Source of the DNA: Gari tellinella
Taxonomy: Eukaryota > Mollusca > Bivalvia > Cardiida > Psammobiidae
Assembly: GCA_922989275.2 (NCBI GenBank)
Contig: OV277868.1
Span: 21,572,291-21,636,290, forward strand
Direction: 5' to 3'
DNA length: 64,000 bases
Both the position numbers and the translations under genes were made by a program. Below, piece by piece: positions 33,835-44,597 of this stretch. Position 1 is the first letter of the stretch, and each line of letters begins with the position of its first letter. Below the pieces are notes generated by a model. The model was not told where the DNA came from and searched no databases. It saw nothing but the letters and a program-made list of their open reading frames with translations.

Positions 33835-34058
33835 TTAACCCTTCCCCCATAGAAGCGCCTTTAAGCACATTGAATTTACTCATCCACTTAAGAAAATAGT
33901 TCCAATTTTTACAGCCATGAAAATATATACATTTGTAATAAGAAATATTCTGTAAATCCTAGCCGATGAAATATAGCTTAAAGCAGGCTGAAAGTAAAGC
34001 AGAGTAAGCTTTAAGTGGCAACCTATCTTCAAAAATAGGCTATGAGGTAAAGGGTTAA
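33835..34058 (-). mobile_element. TM1 MITE, right hairpin arm shortened
   Basis: TTAACCCTTCCCCCATAGAA to GGCTATGAGGTAAAGGGTTA A. The hairpin jumps from GTAAAGCAGAGT to AAGCTTTAAGTGG. Confidence 0.65.
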
Positions 34059-34227
34059 ATGGTTGAATTAATGCAGTTTTGTCTCTGGCAGATCAGGATC
34101 CAGACTATATGCCAAGTAAATTAGACTCTATTCAGGATCAAAATTAGATGCCTTGTAAATTCGCATCAGGATTCGATCAGGATCCTAATTGATTGTTACT
34201 TTAAAGAAGAGAAACAAAAGAAGGCAA

Positions 34228-34501
34228 AACATTACAAGCCGATGATAATGACTATGCTAAAATAAGGGGAGTATTTCACTCACTCACACTCAAAAACTTA
34301 AATCTTTATTTCTGCAATAAACTCTATAGTGTCACTACTCATTAGAATTGTCTCTTTAAGATGTTTCTAATGAGTAGTGATACCATAGGATTTGGTGCTG
34401 AAATGCGTAAGAAAATGTTGGATTTTTTCAGTTTACAGTCTCTCTCTCTATTATCTGGAGCCGTGAAACATTACAATGAGATGATAATGACTTGGCTAAA
34501 G
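34228..34501 (+). mobile_element. HM1 MITE flanked by a 35-bp direct repeat
   Basis: The HM1 body runs from ATAAGGGGAGTATTTCAC to TTATCTGGAGCCGTG (34263-34467), with TTAGAATTGTCTC...CTAATGAG at the centre. AAACATTACAA...GATGATAATGACT...GCTAAA occurs at 34228-34262 and again at 34467-34501. That repeat is longer than the family's 6-bp duplication. Confidence 0.6.
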
Positions 34502-34534
34502 GTGAAGAAAGTTCTTACAAAAGAAGAATCTCAA

Positions 34535-34726
34535 TACAGTGAAACCTCTCTATTACGGCCACTAAATTATTGTTACGTGTATTTATTGGGTGTTTAAGGT
34601 AGGTGACTGCTTAAAGCAAGGTGACAGTGAAACAGAAAGCACTTTCTGTTTCACTGTCACCTCGCTTTAAGCTGTCATCTGTCTTTTATACAATCAATTA
34701 TCCTTAGTTTCAGTGGTTGTACTGTA
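34535..34726 (+). mobile_element. PM1 MITE, complete
   Basis: TA, CAGTGAAACCTCTCTATTAC ... CAGTGGTTGTACTG, TA; 188 bp. Hairpin GCTTAAAGCAAGGTGACAGT...ACTGTCACCTCGCTTTAAGC is almost perfect. CAGT ends with a TA duplication are as in pogo/Tigger-type elements (inference). Confidence 0.8.
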
Positions 34727-35055
34727 TATACATTAGTACTTGTGAATTATTTAAAAGGTTTTTTTCCTGCCTTGTGTCCACAACTAAACTATTCATGATT
34801 CATTTAATCACATGTTTGAATGTTCATATTTTGCCATTGTTGGAAAATAGCTGTCCAAGAGAGCAGGGGGTGGAATGGGGTGGTGATTGTGTGGGAGAGA
34901 ATAATGGTTCAAATTGGAGGGAGGGTTGATTGTAATCTTGCAATGAAAAGTCGTTGAGAGTATATAGGGATCTACCCATACTTTTGTACTTCCTGTGATC
35001 AAGGACAAGGTCACCATTATTATAAATACATTTAGAATTATTGATAATTTTCAAA

Positions 35056-35216
35056 AGAACCTCTCTATTGAAGCTGCATTTCTTAACCAACACCACCTCA
35101 CTTCAGGCTGCATTTCTTATCTGATTCTCATGAAACTTACCTTGCCTTAAGCGGCCACCTGTCTTAAACATGAAATAATTCATGTAGTTTAGTGGTCATA
35201 ATAGAAAGGTTTGACT
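35056..35216 (+). mobile_element. PM1 MITE, decayed
   Basis: AAAAGAACCTCTCTATTGAA to GGTCATAATAGAAAGGTTTG, ACTGT. Hairpin largely lost. Confidence 0.55.
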
Positions 35217-35260
35217 GTGCTAGTATGTCAGTGTTTAGTTGATGTATTCTGTCTCTTCAG

Positions 35261-35313
35261 GATGTTCCACTGTGAGCCTTTAGTAATTGTCCAGCTGTCT
35301 CGTCACAGGTTTG
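35261..35313 (+). other. Candidate coding exon
   Basis: The acceptor (TGATGTATTCTGTCTCTTCAG) and the donor (GGTTTG|GTAAGTCA) both look strong. In the open frame the 53 bases read MFHCEPLVIVQLSRHRF with one base left over. It lies outside recognised repeats. No family recognised; the ATG may or may not be an initiator. Confidence 0.35.
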
Positions 35314-35469
35314 GTAAGTCAATATCAAATACTTGCACAGATTTACTAGTCTTTAACCAACTGACATCTTAATCAATATTGCTTGCCTCTTAATCCGTCT
35401 TTTAAAATTCTGAAATTTGCTTTTTCTTCTTGAGTTTTGCAGAAAACAATCTGATATAGCAGTGCAATG

Positions 35470-35582
35470 ATATAAATTATTGCATAAGGTATATATTCAT
35501 GACTGTATAAAGAGGAACAATTGTATTTAATGGAGGAGTAAATTAAAGGTGTAAAAATGTGTATCTATGGAGTAGTGGGTTA
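35470..35582 (+). mobile_element. TM1 MITE, right half only
   Basis: GGTATATATTCATGACTGTA, AATGGAGGAGTAAATTAAAG and GGAGTAGTGGGTTAA match the unique right half; the hairpin is absent. Confidence 0.6.
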
Positions 35583-35637
35583 AATATCATAATTAAAGAA
35601 ATATAATGATCAGTGTTTATGTTAACCCATAGCATGT

Positions 35638-36994
35638 TTAGCTATAAAATTCGCATCAGGATTCGCTATTTTGATCGTGCTGTGTCCGTCGTCTGTCCGT
35701 TCGTTCGTTCGTCGTCAACAATTTCTTTAAACGACATCTACTCCTAAACTACTGTATGGATTTTTACAAAACTTGGCAGGAATGATCCTTATATGGTTTT
35801 CTTTGAAAGTTGTTCAATAAGTTCCGGTCCATTTCATATCTAGGTCACAGGAGCTAAAAATAGATCGTTTCAATAAAAACTTAAAAAATCTTCTTGTCTG
35901 AAACCACAGTACCCTGAGCTTAGATATTTGGCACAAAGCATCTCTACAGGTCCTCTATCAAAGTTGTTCAAATTATGTCCCTGGGGTCTAAAATAACCCC
36001 GCCCCAGGGGTCACAAATTTACATAGAGTTATATAGTGAAATCTTCAAACATCTTCTTCTCTGAGACTAATATGGCCAGAGCTTTGATATTTGCTGTGGT
36101 GACACTTCTAGAGGACCTTTACCAATTTGTTCAAACTGTTCCGGTCCGTTGCATATCTAGGTCACAGGAGCTAAAAATAGATTTTTTTCAATAAAAACTT
36201 AAAAAATCATCTTGTCTGAAACCACAGTACCCTGAGCTTAGATATTTGGCACAATTAAGCATCATCCACAGGTCCTCTATCAAAGATGTTCAAATTATGT
36301 CCCTGGGGTAAAAAATGACCTCGCCCAAGGGGTCACAAATTTACATCTTCAAACATCTTCTTCTTTGAAACCAATATGGCCAGAGCTTTGATATACATGT
36401 ATAGGGTGGTGACACTTCTAGAGGACCTTTACCAATATTGTTCAAACTGTCCCGGTCAATTGCATTTCTAGATCACAGGAGCTAAAAATAGATTTTTTTT
36501 TCAATTAAAACTAAAATCTTCTTGTCTGCATCATAATGAATTCAAAGTACCCTGAGCTTAGCTATTTGACACAAACCATCAACTGCAGGACTAGTCCTTT
36601 ATCAAGATTGTTCAAATTATGTCCCTGGGTCAAAAATGACACTGCCCCGGGGGTCTCAAATTTACTAATAGAGTTATATAGTGAAATCTTCAAACAGCTT
36701 CTCTGAAACTAATATGGCCAGAGCTTTGATATTTGGCATGGTGTCACTTTTAGAGAACCTTTACCAATATTGTTCAAATTGTTTCGGTCCGTTGCATATC
36801 TAGGTCACAGGAGCTAAAAATAGATTCTTTCAATGAATCCTTCAAAAAAAAATCTTGTCATACACTACTGTATGTGAGTACCCTGAGCTTAGAATGTTGG
36901 CACAGAGCATCATCTGCTCAGCTTTCCAAGATATTTTACATTTACATCAACTGTTCCAGGTGAGCGATTTAAGGCCGTATACGGCTCTTGTTTG
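35638..36994 (+). mobile_element. HINE-like element in TM1
   Basis: Three to four 300-base units (ACCCTGAGCTTAGATATTTG, GGGGTCACAAATTTAC, TATGGCCAGAGCTTTGATAT) and a 3' end CAGGTGAGCGATTTAAGGCC, GTATACGGCTCTTGTT. The 5' hairpin is missing and replaced by ATAAAATTCGCATCAGGATT CG. Confidence 0.65.
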
Positions 36995-37079
36995 TTTTAA
37001 GACAGGTGACCACTTAAAGCAGGTTGAAAGTAAAGCAGAATACACCTTAGGGCGCATTCTGCTTTACTGTCAGCCTGCT

Positions 37080-37330
37080 TTAACTCTTTGAACCCTAGTC
37101 CCGCATATAGGCGTGCTTTTCAAACAGTGTACATGTGAATAGTTCATATGTCCTATGCAAACAGTGAAGACCCAGATCAGAGGGCTCCGAAAGGAGCCCT
37201 CTGATCAGGGTCTTCACTGTTTGTCACAATGCCAAACATTGACAAAAACAACCATTAAAAGTCAGAAATTGACTAGACTTAAATGGAAACTGGAATTGTC
37301 CATTTAAAGTATCAGGGAGGAAAGAGTTAA
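37080..37330 (+). mobile_element. TM2 element, 243 bp, in a TM1 stem-base TTAA
   Basis: TTAA 37080-37083 and 37327-37330 enclose 243 bp starting CTCTTTGAACCCTAGTCC and ending GGGAGGAAAGAG. Hairpin at 37156-37223 with CTCCGAAAGGAG top. The host reads CCTGCTTTAAGCTACC once the element is removed. Confidence 0.85.
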
Positions 37331-37602
37331 GCTACCAGCTGCTAGAATATAGAAATTATTTCTAATATTAGATATTCACAACTGTATAAATTGGAACTAT
37401 TTTCTTCAGTAGAGGGATATATTAGAGGCGTAAAAAGGTGTATTTATGGGGTAATGGGTTAAAGTAAAAAATAATTTCTATAAACATCATTGCTATGAAT
37501 TATATATTAGAAAATCAATACAAGCAGTTGTTTACAAATGTCAGTGAATCAACAACTCTACCTTACTGCAGTTGTTTGTGTACACTCTTTGTAACCTAAA
37601 AC

Positions 37603-37776
37603 TCCAGATAAGGGGAGTATTTCAAAAACATGTTTATTTCTGCATTAAACCTTGTGGTGTCACAACTCAGAAGTATTGTCTCTTTGAAACAAGTCTAATG
37701 AGTAGTAACACCATAGGATTTGATGCTGAAATGAGTGAGAAAATATTGAACTTATTCAGTTTATCTGGAGCCGTGT
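37603..37776 (+). mobile_element. HM1 MITE
   Basis: CTCCAGATAAGGGGAGTATT to CAGTTTATCTGGAGCCGTG; centre with ACTCAGAAGTATTGTCTC and TCTAATGAGTAGTAACACC. The first few bases of the left end are lost. Confidence 0.65.
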
Positions 37777-38295
37777 ACTGCCAGTTATTATTGTGATATT
37801 TTGATTATTTTATAATCTTGGACAAGGGTATTATTGAACAACACGTTTCTTCTCCAAAGAGAGGGAGAGCCAGCATTGCTAGATAATACCAGCACCAATG
37901 ATCTGCACTACGGCATGCTCTATAAACCAGAATCCAAAAAGATTGGTAAATTGAATGTGGTGTCCATGGGTGCTATTAGAAATTAAGTATTGGTTGATAA
38001 ATACCCTAAAACCATCCCAAGATCAAAGACGAATATTGATTACATGTGTTCTATTTTGCAATTGCAATTTGTTTTCTTATCTGATATGGGCACTAACTTA
38101 AACAGTAAGTGTCATTTAACCCTTTACTCCATAATTATAGGATACACATTTTTGCGCTGAAGAAAAATGTTACGTAGTTCCAATTTTTACAGTTAAGAAA
38201 TATGTTCTATATTCTAGTAAATGATGGCTTAAAGCAGGTTGAAACTAATGCAGAATAGGCCTTAAGGATGCTTTCTGCTTTACTTTCAATTTGCT

Positions 38296-40625
38296 TTAAG
38301 GGTGTATCAATGTCATGAATTTGGGAATTTTTTAAAGTATATGAAAACACTCTATGATGGTTTTGTATTGAAGAGCTATTTAAGATGAATGAAAAAATAG
38401 AAAAAGTGTACATTTTGGTGAACAACATTTGGCTCTACGGCCATGTAAAATTTACTCCACCCACTTTCTCTTATTTTGTCCTTTTCAAACAGCCCGCTTC
38501 AATAAAATCCATTTCAAACGAAAACAAATATGATAATTTGGTTTTGTGTTATTTATATCCTGTCTATGGTAGTATTTCTTCATACAAAAACTAATTTAAG
38601 AGAAAACAGGCACCAAATGTGAAATTTATAAAGCTCTAAATACCATGGATATGGTACTTTTTTGTAAATTTTGTAAGGAGAGATAACTATTTTTTCTTTA
38701 ATAACTCAAAATTTTCAACAATGACCTTTCAATTTCTTTTCATATTTTGAACTGCCTTAGCATAGGCTTTCATCTGGTAGAATATAAGAAAAAGTTTAAT
38801 ACTAGAACTATTTCATTTTCAAACTTTTTTACTTTTTTTCATAAAAGAAAAATCTAATAAAATCATGCACTATAAAAAGCATATTTTTGATATTCAAGGA
38901 TCCATATTGTTCAAACCTGGTGCCTGCTTTGTCTAAATTTGATTTCTATATGTGAAAATACCACCATAGACTTGAAATAAATAATGAAAACCCAAATTAC
39001 CATGTTTGTTTTGTTTTGAAATAGATTTTACTGAAGCTTGTACTCTGAATGGGTAAAATTTGAAAAAAACATCCAAATTTGACATACCTTTTTAGCTCAC
39101 CTGAGCCATAGGCTCAAGGTGAGCTATTGGGATGGCCCTGTGTCCGTCGTCGTTAACAATTGCTTCAAATGACAACTCCTCATATACCGCTTGACAGATT
39201 TCAACCAAACTTTACAGAAATGTTCCTTGGGTCAAGCTCTTTCAAAGTTGTTCAAAGAATTAAAAACAATGCAGAACTCTGGTTGCCATGGCAACCAAAG
39301 TGAAAAAATAAGGAAATCTTTAAAAATCTTCTTGTCAAAAACTACAAGAGCCAGAGTTTAGATATTTGGCACACAGCATCATCTATAGGTCCTCTATCAA
39401 GTTTGTTCAAATTATGTCCCTAGGGTCAAAATTGGCCCCGCCCCGGGGGTCACAGTTTTACATACAGTTATATAGTGAAATTTTCAAACGTCTTCTTCTC
39501 TGAAACTAATATGGCTAGAGCATTGATACTCGGCATGGTGACACTTCTAGATGTCCTTTACATATTTTGTTCGAATGGTTCCGGTCGGTTGCATAAGTAG
39601 GTCACAGGAGCTAAAAATAGATTTTTTTCAATGAAAACTTTAAAAATATTCTTGTCTGAAACTACAAGGGCCAGAGCTTAGATATTTGGCACATAGCATC
39701 ATCTACAGGTCCTCTATCAAGTTTGTTCAAATTATGTCCCTGGGGTCAAAATTGGCCCCGCCCCGGGGGTCACAGTTTTACATAGAGTTATATAGTGAAA
39801 TTTTCAAACGTCTTCTTCTCTGAAACTAATATGGCCAGAGCTTTGATATTCATCATGGTGACACTTCTAGATGTCCTTTAAATATGTTCTTCAAATGGTT
39901 CCGGTCGGTTGCATAAGTAGGTCACAGGAGCTAAAAATAGATTTTTTTAATGAAAACTTAAAAAATCTTCTTGTCTGAAACTACAAGGGCCAGAGCTTAG
40001 ATATTTGGCACATAGCATCATCTACAGGGCCTCTATCAAGTTTGTTCAAATTATGTCCCTAGGGTCAAAATTGGCCCCGCCCCGGGGGGTCACAGTTTTA
40101 CATAGAGTTATATAGTGAACTTTTCAAACGTTTTCTTCTCTGAACCTAATACGGCCAGAGCTTTGATATTCATCATGGTGACACTTCTAGATGTCCTTTA
40201 CGTATTTTGTTCAAATGGTTCCAGTCTGTTGCATTAGTAGGTCACAGGAGCTAAAAACAAAAAAAATTCAAAGGAAACTTAAAAAAATCTTATTGTCTAA
40301 AACCCTAGTACCCTGATCTTAGATATTTGGCACATAGCATCATCTACAGGGCCTCTATCAAGATTGTTCAAAGTATGCCCCTTGGATAAAAAATGACCCC
40401 ATCCTGGACATAAGTCATTATCTCCATTTTGTCAGTGATTCTCAGGTGAGCGAAATATGCCCCATGGGGCTCTTGTTCTAATCGCTGTAGCTTAAAAAAA
40501 GGACACCACCATATATATTTTTTTTCATTTTTTCATTCATCATAAACAGCTCTTCCAAAAAAACAATGATAGAAAAAAAGTTTGATACTTTGAAAAATTC
40601 GCTTATGACTTTGATACACCCTTAA
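38296..40625. mobile_element. TM5: TTAA-flanked element with GGGTGTATCAA ends
   Basis: TTAA at 38296 and 40622. The ends GGGTGTATCAATGTCAT and (from the right) GGGTGTATCAAAGTCAT match 16 of 17, with weaker similarity further in. An internal inverted pair is ATGGTAGTATTTCTTCATAC near 38568 and TATGTGAAAATACCACCAT near 38949. No coding. A HINE-like element lies inside (39090-40477). A TTAA target suggests piggyBac-like mobilisation (inference). Confidence 0.65.
39090..40477 (+). mobile_element. HINE-like element with about 300-bp tandem units
   Basis: 5' hairpin AGCTCACCTGAGCC/ATAGGCTCAAGGTGAGCT; three close units of about 305 bp (CAAGGGCCAGAGCTTAGATA, GGCCCCGCCCCGGGGGTCAC, ATGGTTCCGGTCGGTTGCAT) plus partial ones; 3' end AGGTGAGCGAAATATGCCCC, ATGGGGCTCTTGTT. 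Confidence 0.7.
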
Positions 40626-40638
40626 ATGGTAACTTGTC

Positions 40639-41242
40639 TTAACTCCAGGGTTTTCCCTTGCATTTTGTAATTGAGAGTCCTAAGGACCCTCAAACCTTAC
40701 ACTTTGAGAGTCCCTCAGCATATTTGGGAGTCCCAAATTAATTTGATATGTATAAAATGCCTTACAATGTTGACAAATAACTTGTTAAACCTTTGTAAAC
40801 ACTAAAACTGCAGATTCATGATCTCTGTTGACCTGAGCATACCCCACTTCAGCACCCAGGATTCAAATATCTGATGATTTGCAAGTTTGGAGTAAAATGT
40901 GGTCAAAGATTTGAGGGTCCTGGGGACTCCTGGGGTTGGACAAATAGGAGTCCCATGTGACAAAATTGAGTCTAAGATGCAGGAAACCTGCGTCCGGGAA
41001 AACCCTGTAACTCCTAACTGCATAGACTGTTTCTAAAATTTAAGACAGGTTACCCTTTGAAGCTGGTTGAAAGTAAAGCAAAATGTGCCTTAAGGCACAT
41101 TCTGCTTTACTTTCATCCTGCTTTAAGCTATTATTTACGAGGATAAAGGAAATTATTTGTGAAATGGAACTATTATCTTTATTTGAGAAATGAATCAAAT
41201 ACGTTAAAATGTGTCCATGTATTTATGGAGTTTATTGGTTAA
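40639..41242 (+). mobile_element. TM1 MITE with an HM3 element in its TIR
   Basis: TTAACTC, insertion, CTAACTGCATAGACTGTTTC, then a hairpin with GTGCCTTAAGGCAC centre (41055-41127) and an eroded right half ending GAGTTTATTGGTTAA. Confidence 0.65.
40640..41013. mobile_element. HM3 MITE with perfect 6-bp target duplication
   Basis: The element is 40646-41007 (362 bp). TAACTC precedes CAGGGTTTTCCCTTGCATTT and follows CCGGGAAAACCCTG. The TIRs agree over CAGGGTTTTCCC. Interior has GAGTCC/GGACTC repeats. No coding recognised. Confidence 0.75.
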
Positions 41243-41320
41243 AGCAGGCTCATTGTCCATGAAGCTCAAGCCATGCATTTTGTTAGGAGTTATTGTTGAG
41301 TGGAGATATAACTGTATAGT

Positions 41321-41876
41321 AGCTATCAACACATGAACAGCCAATGTATCTATAGCATCATAGCAATGATTGCATGGAGCTGTATATAACTGTATATGGT
41401 AGCTATCAACACATGAATAGCCAATGTATCTATAGCATCATAGCAATGATTGCATGGAGCTGTATATAACTGTATGGTACCGTAGCTATCAACACATGAA
41501 CAGCCAATGTATCTATAGCATCATAGCAATGATTGCATGGAGCTGTATATAACTGTATGGTAGCTATCAACACATGAACACATGACCAGCCAATGTATCT
41601 ATAGCATCATAGCAATGATTGCATGGAGCTGTATATAACTGTATGGTACGGTAGCTATCAACACATGAACAGCCAATGTATCTTTAGCATCATAGCAATG
41701 ATTGCATGGAGCTGTATATAACTGTATGGTACCGGTAGCTATCAACACATGAACAGCCAATGTATCTATAGCATCATAGCAATGATTGCATGGAGCTGTA
41801 TATAACTGTATGGTAGCTATCAACACATGAACAGCCAATGTATCTATAGCATCATAGCAATGATTGCAAGGAGCTG
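41321..41876. repeat. Tandem repeat, seven units of 78-91 bp
   Basis: AGCTATCAACACATGAACAG, CCAATGTATCTATAGCATCA and TAGCAATGATTGCATGGAGC recur from 41321, 41401, 41484, 41562, 41653, 41737 and 41815. Length differences are small indels near GTATGGTACCG. The open frame across it on the minus strand is an artefact of the repeat. Confidence 0.9.
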
Positions 41877-42293
41877 TGGGGATATTACAATTATAGCAGC
41901 TAGTGGACTGTGCACTTAGAACTGGCTTCAAATTCCATGTGAAATATGTTCTGTAATGGGACAGTATTGGACATCTGGTTAAGCCTGGCGTATAATCTAT
42001 AGACCCACTATAGAACTAGTGGCAACTTCATTGATAAAACTATTGTAGAGGCTGCACTAGCCTCAGGCTGAATCAATCAGTAAGGAATTGGCTTGTCAAT
42101 TTGCCAATAAGGTTATAAACATTGCTCTACAGTTTAATTACAGACCAGTGTTCAGGAATATATGTGTGAGTGATAAGAAATAGTGACAGGATTTACTGTG
42201 GATCAGGCTCACTGTGCTCTTAAAATTCAGTGTGAAGTTTACCGTAAGTATAAAGTATGTGTATTTAGTGATTTGTGGTTAAATATTAATCAG

Positions 42294-42462
42294 AACCTCT
42301 GAGTATCATGATGAAGAGAAAAACTGGATGGCTGTTTTAAAGACTTTTCCTCAGTCCATTGAAGGACCACCACCCCATTTTTCTGGAGGTGTCATTGTAA
42401 CTGTCAAAGCATGTGCAGCACAATCTCAGTGGTTATTTCTAACCAAACTATCAAATATAAAG
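42294..42462 (+). other. Candidate coding exon
   Basis: It is preceded by GGTTAAATATTAATCAG and followed by AAG|GTAGAGTC. The segment is open for 56 codons after one leading base, reading TSEYHDEEKNWMAVLK and, further on, GPPPHFSGGVIVTVKACAAQ, and ends in phase 0. A shorter version could start at the acceptor TTTTCCTCAG (42355). The residue mix is protein-like, but I recognise no domain, and chance openness of this length is possible. Confidence 0.35.
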
Positions 42463-42675
42463 GTAGAGTCTCACACGAGAAGCTTCAATGGTTCTTTGCT
42501 AGCGACATGTCCATAAGATCCATGATTATTGCAAGGAAATTGTCTGGCAAGGCGTTATGATCGAAAGGTCTTCTAGGGATGTCTTTAAATATTTCTCTAA
42601 CACTGTTTTAGTTTTTAAGACAGATAGATGCTTAAAACAGGCTGAAAGGCATATTTTCACCTTACAACACTGTAT

Positions 42676-42815
42676 GTAACTAATCTGTGTCAAATCATGA
42701 CATTCCCAGACATTATTCAAACAGCGTATGTATATCTGTGTCAAATCAAGACATAAGCAGACATATTTTCAAACAGTGTAGGTAAATCATGGCATAAGTA
42801 GACATTATTCAAACA
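42676..42815. repeat. Short tandem repeat, three units near 57 bp
   Basis: CTGTGTCAAATCATGACATT...AGACATTATTCAAACAG recurs three times with drift; the last unit runs into a hairpin arm (GAGATCAGACGCTGGG). Confidence 0.65.
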
Positions 42816-43198
42816 GAGATCAGACGCTGGGTAAAATTATTAGTCTTCAAACTGTTTTCCACTAAAATTAAAAGAATCTTGAACATTTTCAAGAAATTGC
42901 CATTTTCTTTATTTTAATGCTTTGTGGTTGCATTTCATTTCTTTTAAAGAGGAAACATCTTCAGTACTCAGTACCTGGAGCCTTGCACATTGAGTATAGT
43001 GGGTTAAACAGCCTATACATTGGTAGGACCTATTTCAGATTATTGACTTATTACATAGGAACAGAGAAGTTTTGAAATTCTTGTACTGAGTTTCAGATGG
43101 GAGATATTATGTATACCAGTAACATTTATAAACCCCCATCAATAATTGAGAATATAGAGCTCCCAGTGGTGAATTAGCTTTAGATTTGTAAACATGTT

Positions 43199-43447
43199 TT
43201 AACCCAATACCCCATGGCCTGTTCCTAGTTTTAAAAAGTGGTGATTGTGTAAAGCAGGTTGAAAGTAAAGCAGAATGTGCCAAAAGGCACATTCTGCTTT
43301 ACTTTCAGCCTGCTTTAAGCTATTATCTACTAGGATAAAAAAAAATCTTATGATACATATTCATGAGTGTACAAAGAGGAACTGTTTTCTTCAGTGGAGG
43401 AATAAAATAAAGGCATAAAAAAGTGTATTTATTCGGTAAAGGGTTAA
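43199..43447 (+). mobile_element. TM1 MITE, complete
   Basis: TTAACCCAATACCCCATGGC to TTCGGTAAAGGGTTAA. Hairpin at 43253-43319 with GTGCCAAAAGGCAC top; stems otherwise near perfect. Confidence 0.75.
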
Positions 43448-43921
43448 GTGGCCACTCACACGAGGATAACTTGAAATTGCAGCCTGAAACACAAGTGGCA
43501 GCTTAATGCAGGGCAAAAGTAAAGCAGAAGGCTCATACAAGAATTTTCTGCTTTACTTTTGTACTGCATGAAACAGTCATTTTACTTATGTTTCGCATAA
43601 AGTAGTTACTTCACTTTTTGCCATGCATTGAGCAGTTGCTTTACCCTTGTCGTAGTGCATTAAGCCGTTGTTAAAACTTTGTCCTTCACAAAGCAGATAC
43701 TTTATTTTTCGGCATTAAGCAGTAAAACTCCATGCAACTTAATGGAGAAGTTCTCAATAAGCTTTCAGCTTTCAATCTTACATCTTTGAACACCATCGAC
43801 CTGTTTATAATTATATATATAATATGTATTTAGGCTTTGCCTATGGACGGAAAAAAGCAAAATTATACTAATGAAAACGGAATAGATCTATCACCAGTGT
43901 GTGATCAGCGCTCTTGTATCA

Positions 43922-43998
43922 GTTCGTTGTGTATTCCAGATCACACTCGAGGCTACACCTCTCGTGACTGAGATCTGGATTACACAACCGACACGAAC
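43922..43998. repeat. 77-bp inverted repeat
   Basis: GTTCGTTGTGTATTCCAGAT and GATCTGGATTACACAACCGA plus CACGAAC pair around CTCGAGGCTACACCTCTCG. Confidence 0.75.
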
Positions 43999-44371
43999 TT
44001 TTATTATATACCTAAATTGTTTGGGACAAGATCTATATGTTGTTAAACCAAATAATCAAATAGATCTATAAGCACCCGTGTATACAATGTTAAAAGTTAA
44101 AACTCCTCCGTACACCTATAATGCAATCTGAAACTATTTTTGGAAGTCATATGACCCTAACCCTAACCCTCTCATCTGGGTCGACATTGTTTGCTAATTT
44201 AAACAAGTATTTAAATAATATAAACTACCCAGAATTCCAAGTAGACTGGTTCGTGTTTTGGTTATTAAAAAGATCCACAAGAGAACCTAGCAGCCCACGA
44301 GAGTTACTTAGTGTTGAAAGAGTAAAATCCTTTACATTTTCTGTATGTATTTTCCATCATGTTGGTTAGTA

Positions 44372-44450
44372 ATTGGTTAAGCTACTACCTGTTGTCAATT
44401 CTGCCAATTAACATAATTGTTAGTGCTTGTTATAGAGAGGTTTTACTGTA
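44372..44450 (+). mobile_element. PM1 right end (fragment)
   Basis: TTAAGCTACTACCTGTTGTC ... GTTATAGAGAGGTTTTACTG, TA matches the right end of PM1. Confidence 0.55.
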
Positions 44451-44597
44451 CTTGATATTTGTTTATGTGACATGTGGTGTGTGGTTGGTTTGAAGGAAAT
44501 ATAACAATACAATGTATTTGTTGAGAAGTTAAGGGACATGTACCTAATGTGTATAAGCTTGGTTTGAAGTCAATATAATAATTAAAAATTTATATCA

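Larger units (their letters stand above)
35622..37462 (+). mobile_element. TM1 MITE carrying a HINE-like and a TM2 insertion
   Basis: TM1 pieces: TTAACCCATAGCATGTTT (35622-35639), TTTTAAGACAGGTGACCAC with the complete hairpin (37014-37083), and TTAAGCTACCAGCTGC to TATGGGGTAATGGGTTAA (37327-37462). Removing the two insertions gives an ordinary TM1. Confidence 0.75.
38116..40638 (-). mobile_element. TM1 MITE interrupted by a TTAA element
   Basis: TTAACCCTTTACTCCATAAT, the left half and the whole hairpin up to CAATTTGCTTTAA (38299). The host continues at 40622 with TTAAATGGTAACTTGTCTT (= TTAAGTGGTCACCTGTCTT in intact copies), where the next TM1 starts. Confidence 0.65.
41877..43198. other. Mostly unique stretch with exon candidates
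   Basis: Little repeat content except a decayed TM1 hairpin near 42620 and a 57-bp triplication at 42676-42815. Exon-like segments at 42190-42243 (weak; frame does not join the next) and 42294-42462. Confidence 0.4.

Noticed and set aside
41599..41931. 110-codon minus-strand open frame with repeated peptide
   Set aside because: Translation of the 78-91-bp tandem repeat with no other coding evidence.
42190..42243. 54-base exon-like segment (FTVDQAHCALKIQCEVY) with a GTAAGT donor
   Set aside because: Its phase does not join the next candidate exon at 42294, and the acceptor is weak.
44155..44171. CCCTAACCCTAACCCT telomere-like motif
   Set aside because: Only about two and a half units in an ordinary context; not enough for an interstitial telomere.
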